Assembly (NCBI GenBank): GCA_965276675.1
Contig: OZ255624.1
Location: 558,001 to 622,000, forward strand
From: G965276675 sp965276675
GTDB lineage: Bacteria > Acidobacteriota > Terriglobia > Terriglobales > Acidobacteriaceae
Direction: 5' to 3'
Length of the DNA stretch: 64,000 bases
Shown here: positions 1 through 10,168 of the stretch, one piece after another
Position numbering within the stretch: position 1 is the stretch's first letter
Layout: each line of letters opens with the position of its first letter
Program-made: the position numbers and the translations under genes
Notes under the pieces: generated by a model
Database searches by the model: none
Seen by the model: the letters and a program-made list of their open reading frames with translations, nothing else
Told to the model about the DNA's origin: nothing

Positions 1-1
1 C

Positions 2-457
<456 letters not shown>

Positions 458-490
458 TTGCTTTCGTTGTTCTTGTGGTTGGGGAGAAAA

Positions 491-546
491 CAGCAGGTCC
501 CTCCGCTCCGTTGACGCCTGCGGCGCAACTCCGGCCGGGATGACAG
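491..546 (-). repeat. Dispersed intergenic repeat, copy 1
   Basis: About 55 bases reading CAGCAGGTCCCTCCGCTCCG at the left and CCGGCCGGGATGACAG at the right. The same sequence, with only a few differences, recurs about 25 kb away at 25445-25499, and its right half is repeated at once at 554-592. Read on the minus strand it begins TGTCATCCCGGCCGGAG and ends GGGACCTGCTG, a form I associate with abundant intergenic repeats of acidobacterial genomes. It encodes nothing and carries no transposase. Confidence 0.75.
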
Positions 547-553
547 TGGTGTG

Positions 554-592
554 GGGTTGACGCCTCTGGCGCAACTTCGGCCGGGATGACAG
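554..592 (-). repeat. Dispersed intergenic repeat, partial copy 2
   Basis: A second, truncated copy of the right half of the repeat directly after copy 1 (GGTTGACGCCTCTGGCGCAA through CCGGGATGACAG). It ends about 10 bases before the start codon of the second permease, so the repeat pair fills most of the 145-base gap between the two permease genes. Confidence 0.65.
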
Positions 593-602
593 GATATTAG
601 CG

Positions 603-1862
<1,260 letters not shown>

Positions 1863-1914
1863 CGCGCTGTCCCGGAGCTTCAATCCGCTTGTCGCCCGCT
1901 ACTTCAGGAGGGAT

Positions 1915-2547
1915 CTAAGAGGCTGTTCCGGGGGGTTTGTGACCCCTCCAGAGTGGATACGGGAGTCCAGCGAGCCGATTGATCGCCAGGGCCTGCGCCG
2001 TAAGCAGGAAGACCGCGACCTCGATGATGACGAGCTCTTTGGGCTGCGAGATGATGCCGAGCGAGACGATGAGGGTCGTCGCGCCCGCGGGCGGATGGCT
2101 CACCCGAAACAGAGCCATGAGCGCGCCCGTAGCCGAGAGCGAGAGCGCAGCGGCCAGGACTCTTGGGCCATGGACGCCGGCGTGCATGGCGAAGGGCTGG
2201 GTGGAGGCCGTCGTAAGCGCGAAGGCAGCATAGCCGCAGATGAGCCCGAGAGCGTGCCCCAGGATGGTATTGCGCGGGCTGGAGGCCTCCGCCAGCGGCG
2301 AAAAGAAGAAGAGATACGCAGTGGGACCGAGCGAGGGAAAGACAAACGGGCTGCCGGTAAGAAGGGCCAGCACTGCGAGCAGCCCGATGGTGATGAAGCC
2401 GTTTACGAAGACATAGACAGCCCACACCAGGCGCGGCGAAAAGTGCTCCAACAACCAATCCAGCCGCATGTGGGCGAGCAGCACGCCGACGTGCTCGAAG
2501 TTGCTGTGCTCGGCGCCTGCGTGGCCCGGCTTATCCAGGTAGACCAT
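1915..2547 (-). CDS. HPP family integral membrane protein
   Basis: A 210-residue membrane protein of the HPP family, named for its His-Pro-Pro motif, seen here as SHPPAGATT with HPP at residues 151-153. About five hydrophobic helices follow a short hydrophilic N-terminus. The motif SPFVFPSLGPTAYLFF is also characteristic. Some plant and cyanobacterial members have been linked to nitrite transport, but no substrate can be assigned here. Its ATG overlaps the TGA of the upstream gene by one base (TGATG on the minus strand), so translation is probably coupled to the molybdopterin/cytochrome b protein. This suggests that the two work together, possibly in handling an oxyanion. Confidence 0.88.
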   Translation of the reverse strand: MVYLDKPGHAGAEHSNFEHVGVLLAHMRLDWLLEHFSPRLVWAVYVFVNGFITIGLLAVLALLTGSPFVFPSLGPTAYLFFFSPLAEASSPRNTILGHALGLICGYAAFALTTASTQPFAMHAGVHGPRVLAAALSLSATGALMALFRVSHPPAGATTLIVSLGIISQPKELVIIEVAVFLLTAQALAINRLAGLPYPLWRGHKPPGTAS

Positions 2548-4214
2548 CAGATATTTGGAAGAAGATCGAAGTATTCTTCGTCTTCGTTCATTCCGCCTTC
2601 TCCCTTACCCAACTGCTTCTCGGACTCGATGAACTCGATCCGCTCGATCCACTTGACCATCTTGTAGCCAAGCTGATTTTCGACCCGCAGCCGCAGCGGG
2701 GCCCCATATACCTCGGTCAGGGGCTTCCCATTCATCTCTGAAGCCAGCAGGCATTCGGCCTTGAGCACATTGTCGAGGCTTTGCGTGTCGTAGTAGAGGC
2801 CGCTGTAGAGCGACCCGCCGAAGGAGAAAAACGCAACCACCCTGGCATTCGGCTTCGGCCGGACGAGTTCGATCAGAGACTTCATGGGAAGGCCGCCCCA
2901 CTTGGCGATGCCCGACCAACCCTGGATGCAGTGGTGCATGGTGATGTCCTCGATCTTGCCCAGCCTCTCGATATCCCTGAGAGAAAGCTCGACCGGGTTA
3001 TCGACGAGGCCACCCACCTTCAGCTTGTACTCCTGAAATCCTCCCTTGGCCAACCGCTTCCAATCCTCGCGGTCGGGCATTTTGCCGTTCGGCCAGAAGC
3101 GCGGCGAGATGTCCTGCTCGGTGTAACGCTGGTGTGGAACAAGCTGGTTCAGTGTGAGGAGCTGCATCGGGTAGGTGACAAACTTCTCCGCATGCTGCAA
3201 CGAGCGCGGATGGCTCCAGGAGATGTAATGCGCCGCGACCCACGAAAGAACGACCATGCCGATACCGACGAAGCCCAGAATCATTCCCAGATGATTCCCG
3301 TTGTCGGTGCCCAGTACGATGTGGTTCATATTGCGAACGAAGCCGGTCATCACGACCAGCGCCACATGCACCACGAGGAAGGCGACGAAGCTGAGCATGG
3401 TCAGGAAGTGGATTGACCGCGCGGACTGCCTGCCGCCAAAGAGCTTCGCGTACCAGGGAAAGTGGTTCACCACGGCAGGCGACATGGCAATACCGGTGAG
3501 GATAGCCAGCGGGCCGAAGACGAAGACAACGGTGAAATAGGCGATCTGCTGAAGCGCGTTATAGCCGTAAAACCCGTTGGGTTCCGGAGGCAGATGAAAG
3601 GTCGAGTAGTGCACCCAGGTGTTCCATGCCTGTAGCACCACCAGCCATGAAGTGGGCACGATGCGCCGCCACTGCTCGGTGTCGAAGAGCATGATGACGA
3701 AGACGATGCCAGTGATGATAAACCCATGAACATTGATAAAGTGCCACGCTCGCGCTACCCCTACGGTGTGGCGATACCCGGGCGTGCCAACCAGCGGTGA
3801 GATGTAGCGGGCATCGTCTTTCGCCGTCCAGACCCGATCCATAGGGACCTTGAGCGGCGTGAAGCGGATCCATTCGCTGCCTGGCGTGCAGTCGTTGTTG
3901 AAGTAAAGCCGGGGATGGTCCACCAGTATGGAAAGACCGCTGCGGATCAACATCATCACGAAAAGAAAATTGAAGAAATGGCAATAGCGGACCCACAGCG
4001 GAAAACCGTGCGGTCCGGCAAAATTGTTGGGATGTATCTGGGGCACGGGTGGAATGTAAGGCAGCCCGGCCACGGCGAACTCGATCCAGGATGCGGCAAT
4101 CGCCAACAGAATCACAATACAGGCGGTGACGAGAATGGAAGGCCGAATCCAGATGCGAAAGCGGCGATCAGGGGGATAGTGGACGGCGGCGTGGGCCGCG
4201 TCAAACGAGATCAT
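2547..4214 (-). CDS. Cytochrome b561-like / molybdopterin oxidoreductase fusion protein
   Basis: A 555-residue protein combining two modules. Residues about 25-350 are a membrane cytochrome b domain with several helices and candidate haem histidines (for example in WHFINVHGFI and VVHVAL). Residues about 390-545 are a sulfite-oxidase/MsrP-type molybdopterin-binding domain with the likely Mo-ligating cysteine at about 429 in HHCIQGWSG. In the MsrP/MsrQ and sulfite oxidase families these parts are usually separate, so a single chain would link a haem membrane anchor directly to a molybdenum active site. The redox substrate is not evident; sulfite, sulfoxide or another oxyanion is possible. It is cotranscribed with the HPP gene. 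Confidence 0.85.
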   Translation of the reverse strand: MISFDAAHAAVHYPPDRRFRIWIRPSILVTACIVILLAIAASWIEFAVAGLPYIPPVPQIHPNNFAGPHGFPLWVRYCHFFNFLFVMMLIRSGLSILVDHPRLYFNNDCTPGSEWIRFTPLKVPMDRVWTAKDDARYISPLVGTPGYRHTVGVARAWHFINVHGFIITGIVFVIMLFDTEQWRRIVPTSWLVVLQAWNTWVHYSTFHLPPEPNGFYGYNALQQIAYFTVVFVFGPLAILTGIAMSPAVVNHFPWYAKLFGGRQSARSIHFLTMLSFVAFLVVHVALVVMTGFVRNMNHIVLGTDNGNHLGMILGFVGIGMVVLSWVAAHYISWSHPRSLQHAEKFVTYPMQLLTLNQLVPHQRYTEQDISPRFWPNGKMPDREDWKRLAKGGFQEYKLKVGGLVDNPVELSLRDIERLGKIEDITMHHCIQGWSGIAKWGGLPMKSLIELVRPKPNARVVAFFSFGGSLYSGLYYDTQSLDNVLKAECLLASEMNGKPLTEVYGAPLRLRVENQLGYKMVKWIERIEFIESEKQLGKGEGGMNEDEEYFDLLPNI

Positions 4215-4353
4215 TGCATGTCTCCGTAGCCGCTATGTTGGAGAGAATTGTACCGTCCATGTTGTGAGTAGCACGCGTCTCCACCAGTCGAGGACGCATG
4301 CAGTCAAACTGAGACCGGGCTTCACAACCCACAGGGGCGAAGGCGCTTCATTG

Positions 4354-4379
4354 TTGACAGGAACTTCCGATGGAGTTCC
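4354..4379 (+). promoter_or_regulatory. TTGACA box next to a GGAACT-N8-AGTTCC palindrome
   Basis: In the gap between divergent genes a consensus -35 hexamer TTGACA (4354-4359) is followed at once by a perfect inverted repeat GGAACT/AGTTCC (4360-4379). No convincing -10 box lies 16-18 bases downstream, so this could be part of a promoter/operator for the protease gene or chance. Confidence 0.2.
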
Positions 4380-4398
4380 GGCGTATGTACTGTGCAAG

Positions 4399-5616
4399 AT
4401 GCGACTGTCTCGTGCCTTCTCTTTCCTTTCCTTCCTTGCGCTCACATTCGTTCCTCAGGCTCGGCCCCAGCAGCCAATCACAGCAGCTACATTCTCGCCT
4501 CCTCTCGCTAAGCTGTCCTTCGATCTGTATCACAACCGGATCTATCTGCCGGTCGTAGTGAATGGTCGCAAAGAATTCAGCATGGTTGTGGATACAGGGG
4601 CCGCTATGAGTGGTCTCAGCCAGCAAAGCGCTGAGCTTCTACTCTTGCAGCCCAAAGGGCATGCGCAGCTTGTCGGCAATGGCAACGCTGCCCTATCGAT
4701 TTCATTCGCAAAAGATGTCAATCTCCAGATCGGCGAGGCCACGCTGGCGGAGAAATCCGTCGCAATCGTTCCCTTCCACGATATGGAGGCGTCCGAAGGC
4801 AGGCCAATCGCAGGCGTTTTGGGAGTAAACCTTTTCCGCCGATATGTCGTCGTGGTCGACTATGTAGCGAAGACACTTGCGCTCTACGAGCCGGAACACT
4901 TTGTTCATCAGGGTACCGGTGAAGTTATTCCCCTGGAATTTGGCAAAGGCGCTATTTTTCATGCCCGCGTATCCGTAACCGGCGGTGCCCCTATAACCGC
5001 GAACCTCGCGGTCGACTCGGGCACCTATTCCGGGCTACGCCTTTACGGTCCCTTTGTGCAAAAGCACCATCTGCTTCAGCCTTCGTCGCCCGTTCTCAAT
5101 TCGTTTGGCTTTGGGATAGGTGGTGACTTTCCAGAGAAGTTGGGCAGAGTCCAGGCTCTGGAGATAGGCACGCTGAAACTGACCCAGCCAGGGACAAGCT
5201 TTTCGGAAGCGCAACATGGCGTAACAGCTTCCAGTGCCTATGACGGTACGATCGGAGGAGATATCCTGCGTCGCTTCACAGTGACGTTCGACTACTCCCG
5301 CCACCAGATGATTCTTGATCCGAATGCCGACTTCTCCGCGCCGTTCCATGCCGATACCAGCGGCCTCATTCTCGAGTCACAGGGGCCCGATATGAAGACC
5401 GTTTCGGTTCGGCATGTCCTGGCAGAGACGCCAGCCACAGCAGCAGGCATTCGAGAAGGAGACACGATCATCAGCGTAAACGGAACAGAGGCTCAGAGTC
5501 TGGGGCTGGAGGGAATCCGCGCTCTCCTTTGTCAAACGGGCGCCTATCGTTTACAACTGCGCCGCGGTCAGCAGAATCTCGAGATGACGATAAGTACGAA
5601 CAAGCAGCTTTACTAA
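4399..5616 (+). CDS. Secreted retroviral-type aspartyl protease with PDZ domain
   Basis: The chosen start (ATG 4399) gives a clear signal peptide, MRLSRAFSFLSFLALTFVPQ, and a 405-residue protein; an upstream extension of 45 codons is open but lacks signal-peptide character. Two pepsin/retropepsin-like lobes are present, with catalytic-type motifs VVDTGA (about residue 65) and AVDSGT (about 205). A PDZ domain occupies roughly 330-400, including the typical AAGIREGDTIISVNG. Such acidobacterial proteins are assumed to be periplasmic or secreted proteases whose PDZ domain binds substrate C-termini. The gene stands alone, divergent from the molybdopterin gene. No strong ribosome-binding site precedes the chosen start. 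Confidence 0.82.
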   Translation: MRLSRAFSFLSFLALTFVPQARPQQPITAATFSPPLAKLSFDLYHNRIYLPVVVNGRKEFSMVVDTGAAMSGLSQQSAELLLLQPKGHAQLVGNGNAALSISFAKDVNLQIGEATLAEKSVAIVPFHDMEASEGRPIAGVLGVNLFRRYVVVVDYVAKTLALYEPEHFVHQGTGEVIPLEFGKGAIFHARVSVTGGAPITANLAVDSGTYSGLRLYGPFVQKHHLLQPSSPVLNSFGFGIGGDFPEKLGRVQALEIGTLKLTQPGTSFSEAQHGVTASSAYDGTIGGDILRRFTVTFDYSRHQMILDPNADFSAPFHADTSGLILESQGPDMKTVSVRHVLAETPATAAGIREGDTIISVNGTEAQSLGLEGIRALLCQTGAYRLQLRRGQQNLEMTISTNKQLY

Positions 5617-5684
5617 TGCGGGCACCGGTGTTGCGATTCGTATCAGTTTGCAATGAATTTCCGCTACTGCACAGCATTAGTAAA
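5609..5684. repeat. Long-spaced inverted repeat overlapping the protease stop codon
   Basis: A perfect 11-base inverted repeat, TTTACTAATGC at 5609-5619 and GCATTAGTAAA at 5674-5684, separated by 54 bases. The left arm contains the TAA stop of the protease gene. It could be the ends of a small palindromic element or a bulky 3' stem that stabilises or terminates the transcript. Confidence 0.45.
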
Positions 5685-5837
5685 AATGCTTTAAGGCTCT
5701 TAAAACAGGTTGACAAATAACTACCTCAGTTCAACGAGCTGCGATGAGAGCTCCGCCTGGTCTTGAGAGCAGCCCGGGTGTCGTCTCTTCAGTCTGTCTT
5801 CGGCCTGGGCAGGCTACACTTCCCATAGCACCTCGTT

Positions 5838-7100
5838 ATGCTCTCTTTTCCAGTTGCGTCTGCAGTTGCGTATCTCACCACGGCTCTCACCAGTGTAGGG
5901 CTTGGCTACTACGTCCTGGCGCTGTGGAGCGCGCGGGCCTTTGGACGCGATGTGCGGGGAGCGGCGCCAGCGTTCCAACCTACGGTCAGCGTGCTTAAGC
6001 CGGTGAAGGGACTGGACCACGAGATGTATGCGGCCTTCGCGAGTCACTGCCGCCAGCAGTATGGCGGTGAGATTGAACTGCTCTTCGGCGTGAGCTCATT
6101 GGACGATCCAGCGGTCGCGGCGGTCGAGCAGTTGCGGGCCGAGTTCCCCGGCACGGCCATCCGGCTGATCGAATGCCCGGAGGTGCTCGGCGCCAATGGC
6201 AAGGTCAGCAATCTGGTGCAGATGCTGCCCCATGCCCGGCACTCCTACTTGCTGATCAACGATAGCGACATCCTGGTGTCGCCGGACTATCTACGAAGAA
6301 TCATGGCGGGCTTTGCGCCCGAGCTACGAAGGATCACGGCACGCTTTGCGCCCGGGGCACAGCCTCCACAGCGCCGCGTTGGCCTGGTGACGGCGCTCTA
6401 CCGGGGACGCGCTCATGGGCGGACCGGTTCCGCGGCTGCCGGTTCGCCAACTTTGGGTTCGCCAACTTTGGGTTCGAAGATGGAAGCGCTGGGCATCTCG
6501 ACGGATTTCATCGCCGGTGTACTGACGGCGCGCAAGCTCGAGGGCGGAATCCGCTTTGGGCTGGGCTCAACGCTGGCGTTGTCGCGGGAGGCGCTCGACG
6601 CGATTGGTGGCCTCCAGCCGCTGGTCGATTACCTGGCGGACGACTACGAATTGGGGGTGCGCGTCTCCCGGGCTGGCTTCCGCGTGGCGCTCAGCAGCGA
6701 GGTGGTAGAGACCTTTGTGCCCGCCTACGGCTTCCGCCAGTTTCTGGCGCACCAGATTCGTTGGAGCCGGTCGACACGCGACTCGCGCAAGTGGGGCTAT
6801 GCCGGCCTGGCCTTTACCTTTGGGCTGCCCTGGGCCCTCTTCAACCTGATCGCCAGCGGTCTGAGCCTGCCCAGTATTGCGCTGTTTGTGCTATGCCTGG
6901 TAGCGCGTGTCGCGCTGGCGCTGGCGGTCGGGTTGGGCATTCTGGGCGACGGGCAGGTGCTACGGGACCTATGGCTGCTGCTGCCCCGCGACATCGTTGC
7001 CCTGGGGCTGTGGATCTGGAGCTTTGCCGGCGACACGGTAGCCTGGCGCGGCCAGCGCTTTTCGCTCAAGGATGGGAAGCTGAGCCGGTTAGAGGCATAG
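5838..7100 (+). CDS. Ceramide-glucosyltransferase-like GT21 glycosyltransferase (HpnI-like)
   Basis: A 420-residue membrane glycosyltransferase of the GT21 type. It has an N-terminal helix (about residues 5-28), a GT-A domain starting TVSVLKPVKGLD, an INDSDI metal-binding motif (about 144-149), a DYLADDYELG acidic motif and the QIRWSRSTRD (Q/R)xxRW signature (about 302), then C-terminal helices. This arrangement matches ceramide glucosyltransferases and bacterial HpnI, which transfers N-acetylglucosamine to bacteriohopanetetrol. No other hopanoid gene lies nearby, so a different lipid acceptor is possible. Two short tandem duplications sit in the region between the DSD motif and the acceptor half. 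The following gene starts 36 bases downstream, suggesting cotranscription. Confidence 0.82.
   Translation: MLSFPVASAVAYLTTALTSVGLGYYVLALWSARAFGRDVRGAAPAFQPTVSVLKPVKGLDHEMYAAFASHCRQQYGGEIELLFGVSSLDDPAVAAVEQLRAEFPGTAIRLIECPEVLGANGKVSNLVQMLPHARHSYLLINDSDILVSPDYLRRIMAGFAPELRRITARFAPGAQPPQRRVGLVTALYRGRAHGRTGSAAAGSPTLGSPTLGSKMEALGISTDFIAGVLTARKLEGGIRFGLGSTLALSREALDAIGGLQPLVDYLADDYELGVRVSRAGFRVALSSEVVETFVPAYGFRQFLAHQIRWSRSTRDSRKWGYAGLAFTFGLPWALFNLIASGLSLPSIALFVLCLVARVALALAVGLGILGDGQVLRDLWLLLPRDIVALGLWIWSFAGDTVAWRGQRFSLKDGKLSRLEA
6291..6356 (+). repeat. 33-base in-frame tandem duplication inside the GT21 gene
   Basis: Two adjacent 33-base units (6291-6323 and 6324-6356) encode LRRIMAGFAPE and LRRITARFAPG, residues 152-173. 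They differ at a handful of bases and keep the frame, so this is a recent duplication of 11 codons just after the catalytic DSD motif. Confidence 0.85.
6441..6476 (+). repeat. 15-base tandem repeat inside the GT21 gene
   Basis: The unit GGTTCGCCAACTTTG occurs twice and then begins a third time (6441-6476), encoding GSPTLGSPTLGS at about residues 202-213. It is an identical-unit minisatellite that could vary in copy number between strains. Confidence 0.85.
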
Positions 7101-7136
7101 GATTTGGCGACCCTCTCGCAGTCAGAAGGAGACAGT

Positions 7137-8897
7137 TTGCTGAATGACCTGCACGCGCGCCGGAATGGGCTTCTGTGTGCGTTCGCCGTAGCTGTGTGCG
7201 TCTTGCTGACAAACCCTGTGTTCAACATGGGTGTCAATGATGACTTTTCATATACAAAGTCGGCTTTCGATTTTGCCCGGACGGGACACATTCTCTATAA
7301 CGGCTGGTCTGCCCCGATCGTTGGCTGGCAGATTCTCTGGGGCGGTCTCTTTGCCAAACTGTTTGGCTACTCGTTTACGGCAGTTCGCCTTTCCATGCTG
7401 CCGGTCGCCATGGGTGCGGTGTACCTGCTCTATCAGATCCTGGCGAGGTTTGGGGCAAATGCGCGAAATGCGGCGATCGGCGCACTTACCATGGGCCTGT
7501 CGCCCTTGTTTATTCCCCTCGCCGCCAGCTTTATGACCGATGTGTCCGCCTTGTTTTGCATCCTGCTTTGCCTCCGCATGTGTCAGCGAGCGTTGCAGGC
7601 CTCGAGCGATCGGGCTGTGGTGGTGTGGCTTTGCTCAGCTGCGGTTCTTAATGTCATAGGCGGCACGGTACGCCAGATTGCCTGGCTCGGCGCACTGGTC
7701 ATGGTGCCATCTGCCGCGTGGCTGTTACGCAAGCGCCCCTGGATTCCGCTCACGACAGCAGTACTCTGGGTTCTGAGCGCTGCCTCGATCGTGGTGTGCG
7801 TGCACTGGTTTCAGCAGCAGCCTTACTCGGTCGCGGAAAAGATGTGGCAAGGCCCCATTGACAGGGCAATGCTTGGCCACGCCGCCGGGCAGCTGAAGCG
7901 CCTTTTTCTGGAGTTGCTGCTCTTCGTTCTGCCGCTGCTCGTCGCATCGTTTTCCCGGTTCTTCCAGCTCTCAGGAAAGTATCGACTCCCGGCGCTTGCG
8001 TGCATGACAGTCATGGTGGCTGCGATCTTCTTTTGGCGCGAAACCCACCACTCGCTTGAGAATGCGCTTGCTCCGTGGCTATTCAACATAGTCACTCAAT
8101 ATGGCATGGTCACCACTGGGGAGGTTGGAACCTGGCCAGTGATTTTAGGTAAAGGGGTGAGATTATTCCTGACTTTGATAGTCGAGCTGAGCGCAGTGGC
8201 ATGGATAACTATTCTGATCGCTCTCCTGGGGAGCCGACCCAGGCCGCCAGAAGAGCCGCTGCGCTCGAAAGCGCTGTTGCACTTGCGCGAGGCCGCGGTC
8301 CTGACCGTCCTCTTCACTCTGAGCTATCTGGCAACTGTGCTGCCCCGCGCTACGTACTATGGCCTGATTGACCGATATATCCTTCCCGTCTGGCCCGTGC
8401 TCATCATCTTTCTCGTTCTTTACTATCAGGGGCGTGTGCGCGAAGATCTGCCAGCAATCAGCATCGTGGTCCTGGGCATCTTCGCGGCCTATGCAGTCGC
8501 TGGGACGCACGATCGTTTTTCCATGGCCCGAGCCCGTTTAAGAGCAGCAGAGGAGTTGGAGCGGGCCGGCGTTCCCCGAACCCTGATCCATGGCTCCTTC
8601 GAGTTTGACAGCTGGACCCAAGTGGAGGAGCAGGGCTTCATGCGCGAGCACGCTACCCCCTTGCACCCTGGAGTCAGCGAGCCCGTCCCGGATCAGAACT
8701 CCACGCCAAAGGAGTGCCGGTATCTGTTTGCGATCGATCTCACCGCAGTCCACCCGAAGTACATCGTGCTTCCCATCCCGCAATCCTGTTTTTTCAAGAG
8801 CCCGTTTTCCGCCGTGGCTTACAGCACCTGGCTCCCGCCCTATGGGCGCAAGATTTACATTCAACAGGCGCTGCCCGACTATGATTGGACTTATTGA
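7137..8897 (+). CDS. GT-C/GT39-like membrane protein, paralogue 1
   Basis: A multi-pass membrane protein of about 586 residues and the first of three paralogues in the window. The start chosen is TTG 7137, which sits 5 bases after the good ribosome-binding site AAGGAGA (7126-7132) and matches the N-termini of the other two copies; an in-frame TTG at 7104 is an alternative. Near the N-terminus the motif MGVNDDFSYTKSAFDFARTG has the paired acidic residues expected of the catalytic loop of protein-mannosyltransferase/ArnT-type enzymes that use polyprenyl-phosphate sugars. About ten helices follow. The C-terminal periplasmic tail holds two conserved cysteines and a WLPPY motif shared by the paralogues. 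Acceptor and sugar are unknown. Confidence 0.75.
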   Translation: MLNDLHARRNGLLCAFAVAVCVLLTNPVFNMGVNDDFSYTKSAFDFARTGHILYNGWSAPIVGWQILWGGLFAKLFGYSFTAVRLSMLPVAMGAVYLLYQILARFGANARNAAIGALTMGLSPLFIPLAASFMTDVSALFCILLCLRMCQRALQASSDRAVVVWLCSAAVLNVIGGTVRQIAWLGALVMVPSAAWLLRKRPWIPLTTAVLWVLSAASIVVCVHWFQQQPYSVAEKMWQGPIDRAMLGHAAGQLKRLFLELLLFVLPLLVASFSRFFQLSGKYRLPALACMTVMVAAIFFWRETHHSLENALAPWLFNIVTQYGMVTTGEVGTWPVILGKGVRLFLTLIVELSAVAWITILIALLGSRPRPPEEPLRSKALLHLREAAVLTVLFTLSYLATVLPRATYYGLIDRYILPVWPVLIIFLVLYYQGRVREDLPAISIVVLGIFAAYAVAGTHDRFSMARARLRAAEELERAGVPRTLIHGSFEFDSWTQVEEQGFMREHATPLHPGVSEPVPDQNSTPKECRYLFAIDLTAVHPKYIVLPIPQSCFFKSPFSAVAYSTWLPPYGRKIYIQQALPDYDWTY

Positions 8898-8919
8898 CTG
8901 TTACAGTTGGAACGTTTGT

Positions 8920-8940
8920 TGCGCAAGGGAAGTTTGCGCA
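8920..8940. terminator. Short hairpin between convergent genes
   Basis: TGCGCAA and TTGCGCA form a perfect 7-base stem around the loop GGGAAGT in the 58-base gap between two convergent genes. There is no clear T-run, so this is a candidate bidirectional terminator only. Confidence 0.35.
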
Positions 8941-8955
8941 TTATCACGAGACTGA

Positions 8956-9861
8956 TTACTCGCGCAAAGCCGCACCTTCAGGCTTGCGAAAGACAGCATA
9001 GACTTCGCCAAGCCATACCGGAATTGAGCGGTCTGCCGCTTTGGAGATCTTTATCAGATTTTTAATTTGTGTTGCACCGGGTATCCCGTGCTGTCCGGCT
9101 CGGAAGAGGACGTAAGCCAACGAGAAAGCTGCGGGACGCTGGCCTGTTTGGATGAGCTCCAGCCCCGATGCCTCACCACAGATACGCAGGCTTGGAACTG
9201 TGAAATAGCAGAGATGCTCGGCGAGCAGCACCGGCCAACGGGAACCAAGTATCCGGGCAGCAATACTGTCGATCCTGGGGACATTCAGCATGAGATACCC
9301 GCCGTCTTTCAGATGGGAAGCAGCGAGGCTGAGAAATTTGACTGGATCCACGACATGTTCCAGGACGTCCCACATCGTGACCAGATCGAATTTTGTGGGC
9401 AGATGGGCCTCCTGCAGAACGCACTGCTGGAGACACGCGTTTTCACCAAGAGTTCGCTGTGCCCGGAGATACTGCGAGGCGGCCGGGTCGACACCCTGTA
9501 TCTGCCAGCCCGAATCTCTCATGGTCCGCAAGAACGCTCCGGAGGCGCAGCCTACATCCAGTAGAGATCCTTTGGCCGGAAGGTGCCTTTCAACGATGTT
9601 CTTGTGCCGCAGCGCTGTCCGCCAACGGTTAGGCATCTCTGCCTCATACATGCTGTCGTCTGCGGCGCGATAAAGGGCCGCGAGCTGGTCCTCTCTGGGC
9701 CTAAATGCGCGATAGCCAAGTCCGCAGGCGGAGCAGCGAAGAATTCTTCCGTGCGAAAGAAGAGTCCGGGATGAACCTACCGATTCAAGGCTAATCTCAT
9801 GATCGTCGCCATCCAAAAACAGCTCCGGATGTTCACTGGCGCATACTGGGCAGGAGCTCAT
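8956..9861 (-). CDS. Class I SAM methyltransferase with N-terminal zinc ribbon
   Basis: A 301-residue protein when started at ATG 9861 (MSSCPVCAS). The open frame extends 61 codons further upstream but without family features. The N-terminus has two Cys-x2-Cys pairs, CPVC and, about 40 residues on, CSAC, making a probable zinc ribbon of the kind found in sugar C-methyltransferases. A Rossmann methyltransferase domain follows, with motif I LLDVGCASGAF (about residues 103-113) and the later WDVLEHV. The protein probably methylates a sugar or another small molecule of the surface polysaccharide or lipid. It lies on the opposite strand between two of the GT-C paralogues. Confidence 0.82.
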   Translation of the reverse strand: MSSCPVCASEHPELFLDGDDHEISLESVGSSRTLLSHGRILRCSACGLGYRAFRPREDQLAALYRAADDSMYEAEMPNRWRTALRHKNIVERHLPAKGSLLDVGCASGAFLRTMRDSGWQIQGVDPAASQYLRAQRTLGENACLQQCVLQEAHLPTKFDLVTMWDVLEHVVDPVKFLSLAASHLKDGGYLMLNVPRIDSIAARILGSRWPVLLAEHLCYFTVPSLRICGEASGLELIQTGQRPAAFSLAYVLFRAGQHGIPGATQIKNLIKISKAADRSIPVWLGEVYAVFRKPEGAALRE

Positions 9862-10153
9862 CGTCAACGCTGACCTTCGGACATGACAATATTTACGGTT
9901 TAGCCATACTGTTGGACGAACCCCGAAGAGGACTCCGTCAAGTGTCTTCGTGGCTCGGAATCCTCGCCACTGCGCTGCTGCAAACAGCATCGCAAAAATT
10001 GCACAAATGTGCCCGCGATGGTGACAGGTCGTCGAACGATGCAATCCCGACGTGTCAGCCTGCGCCTTCGTTATAAGCAGATTGTAGCGTATACGTAAGC
10101 GCGTGTCTGAGCGATGGTCTGGCGAATTGAGAGGATTGGAGTGCGGATACCAT
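9862..10153. other. Intergenic region between divergent genes
   Basis: The region between the methyltransferase start and GT-C paralogue 2 contains the 5' open extension of the methyltransferase frame on the minus strand, with no recognised domain, and otherwise no gene, repeat or RNA that I can support. The only clear signal is the extended -10 box at its right end, listed separately. Confidence 0.5.
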
Positions 10154-10162
10154 TGATATTCT
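10154..10162 (+). promoter_or_regulatory. Extended -10 box placed for leaderless transcription
   Basis: TGATATTCT (TG-n-TATTCT) ends exactly 6 bases before the GTG start of GT-C paralogue 2, and no ribosome-binding site lies between. This is where the -10 box sits when transcription begins at the first base of the start codon. The same spacing and box type occur before paralogue 3. Confidence 0.55.
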
Positions 10163-10168
10163 AATCTC

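Noticed and set aside
5710..5745. TTGACA at 5710-5715 as a promoter for the GT21 gene
   Set aside because: No acceptable -10 hexamer at 16-18 bases downstream.
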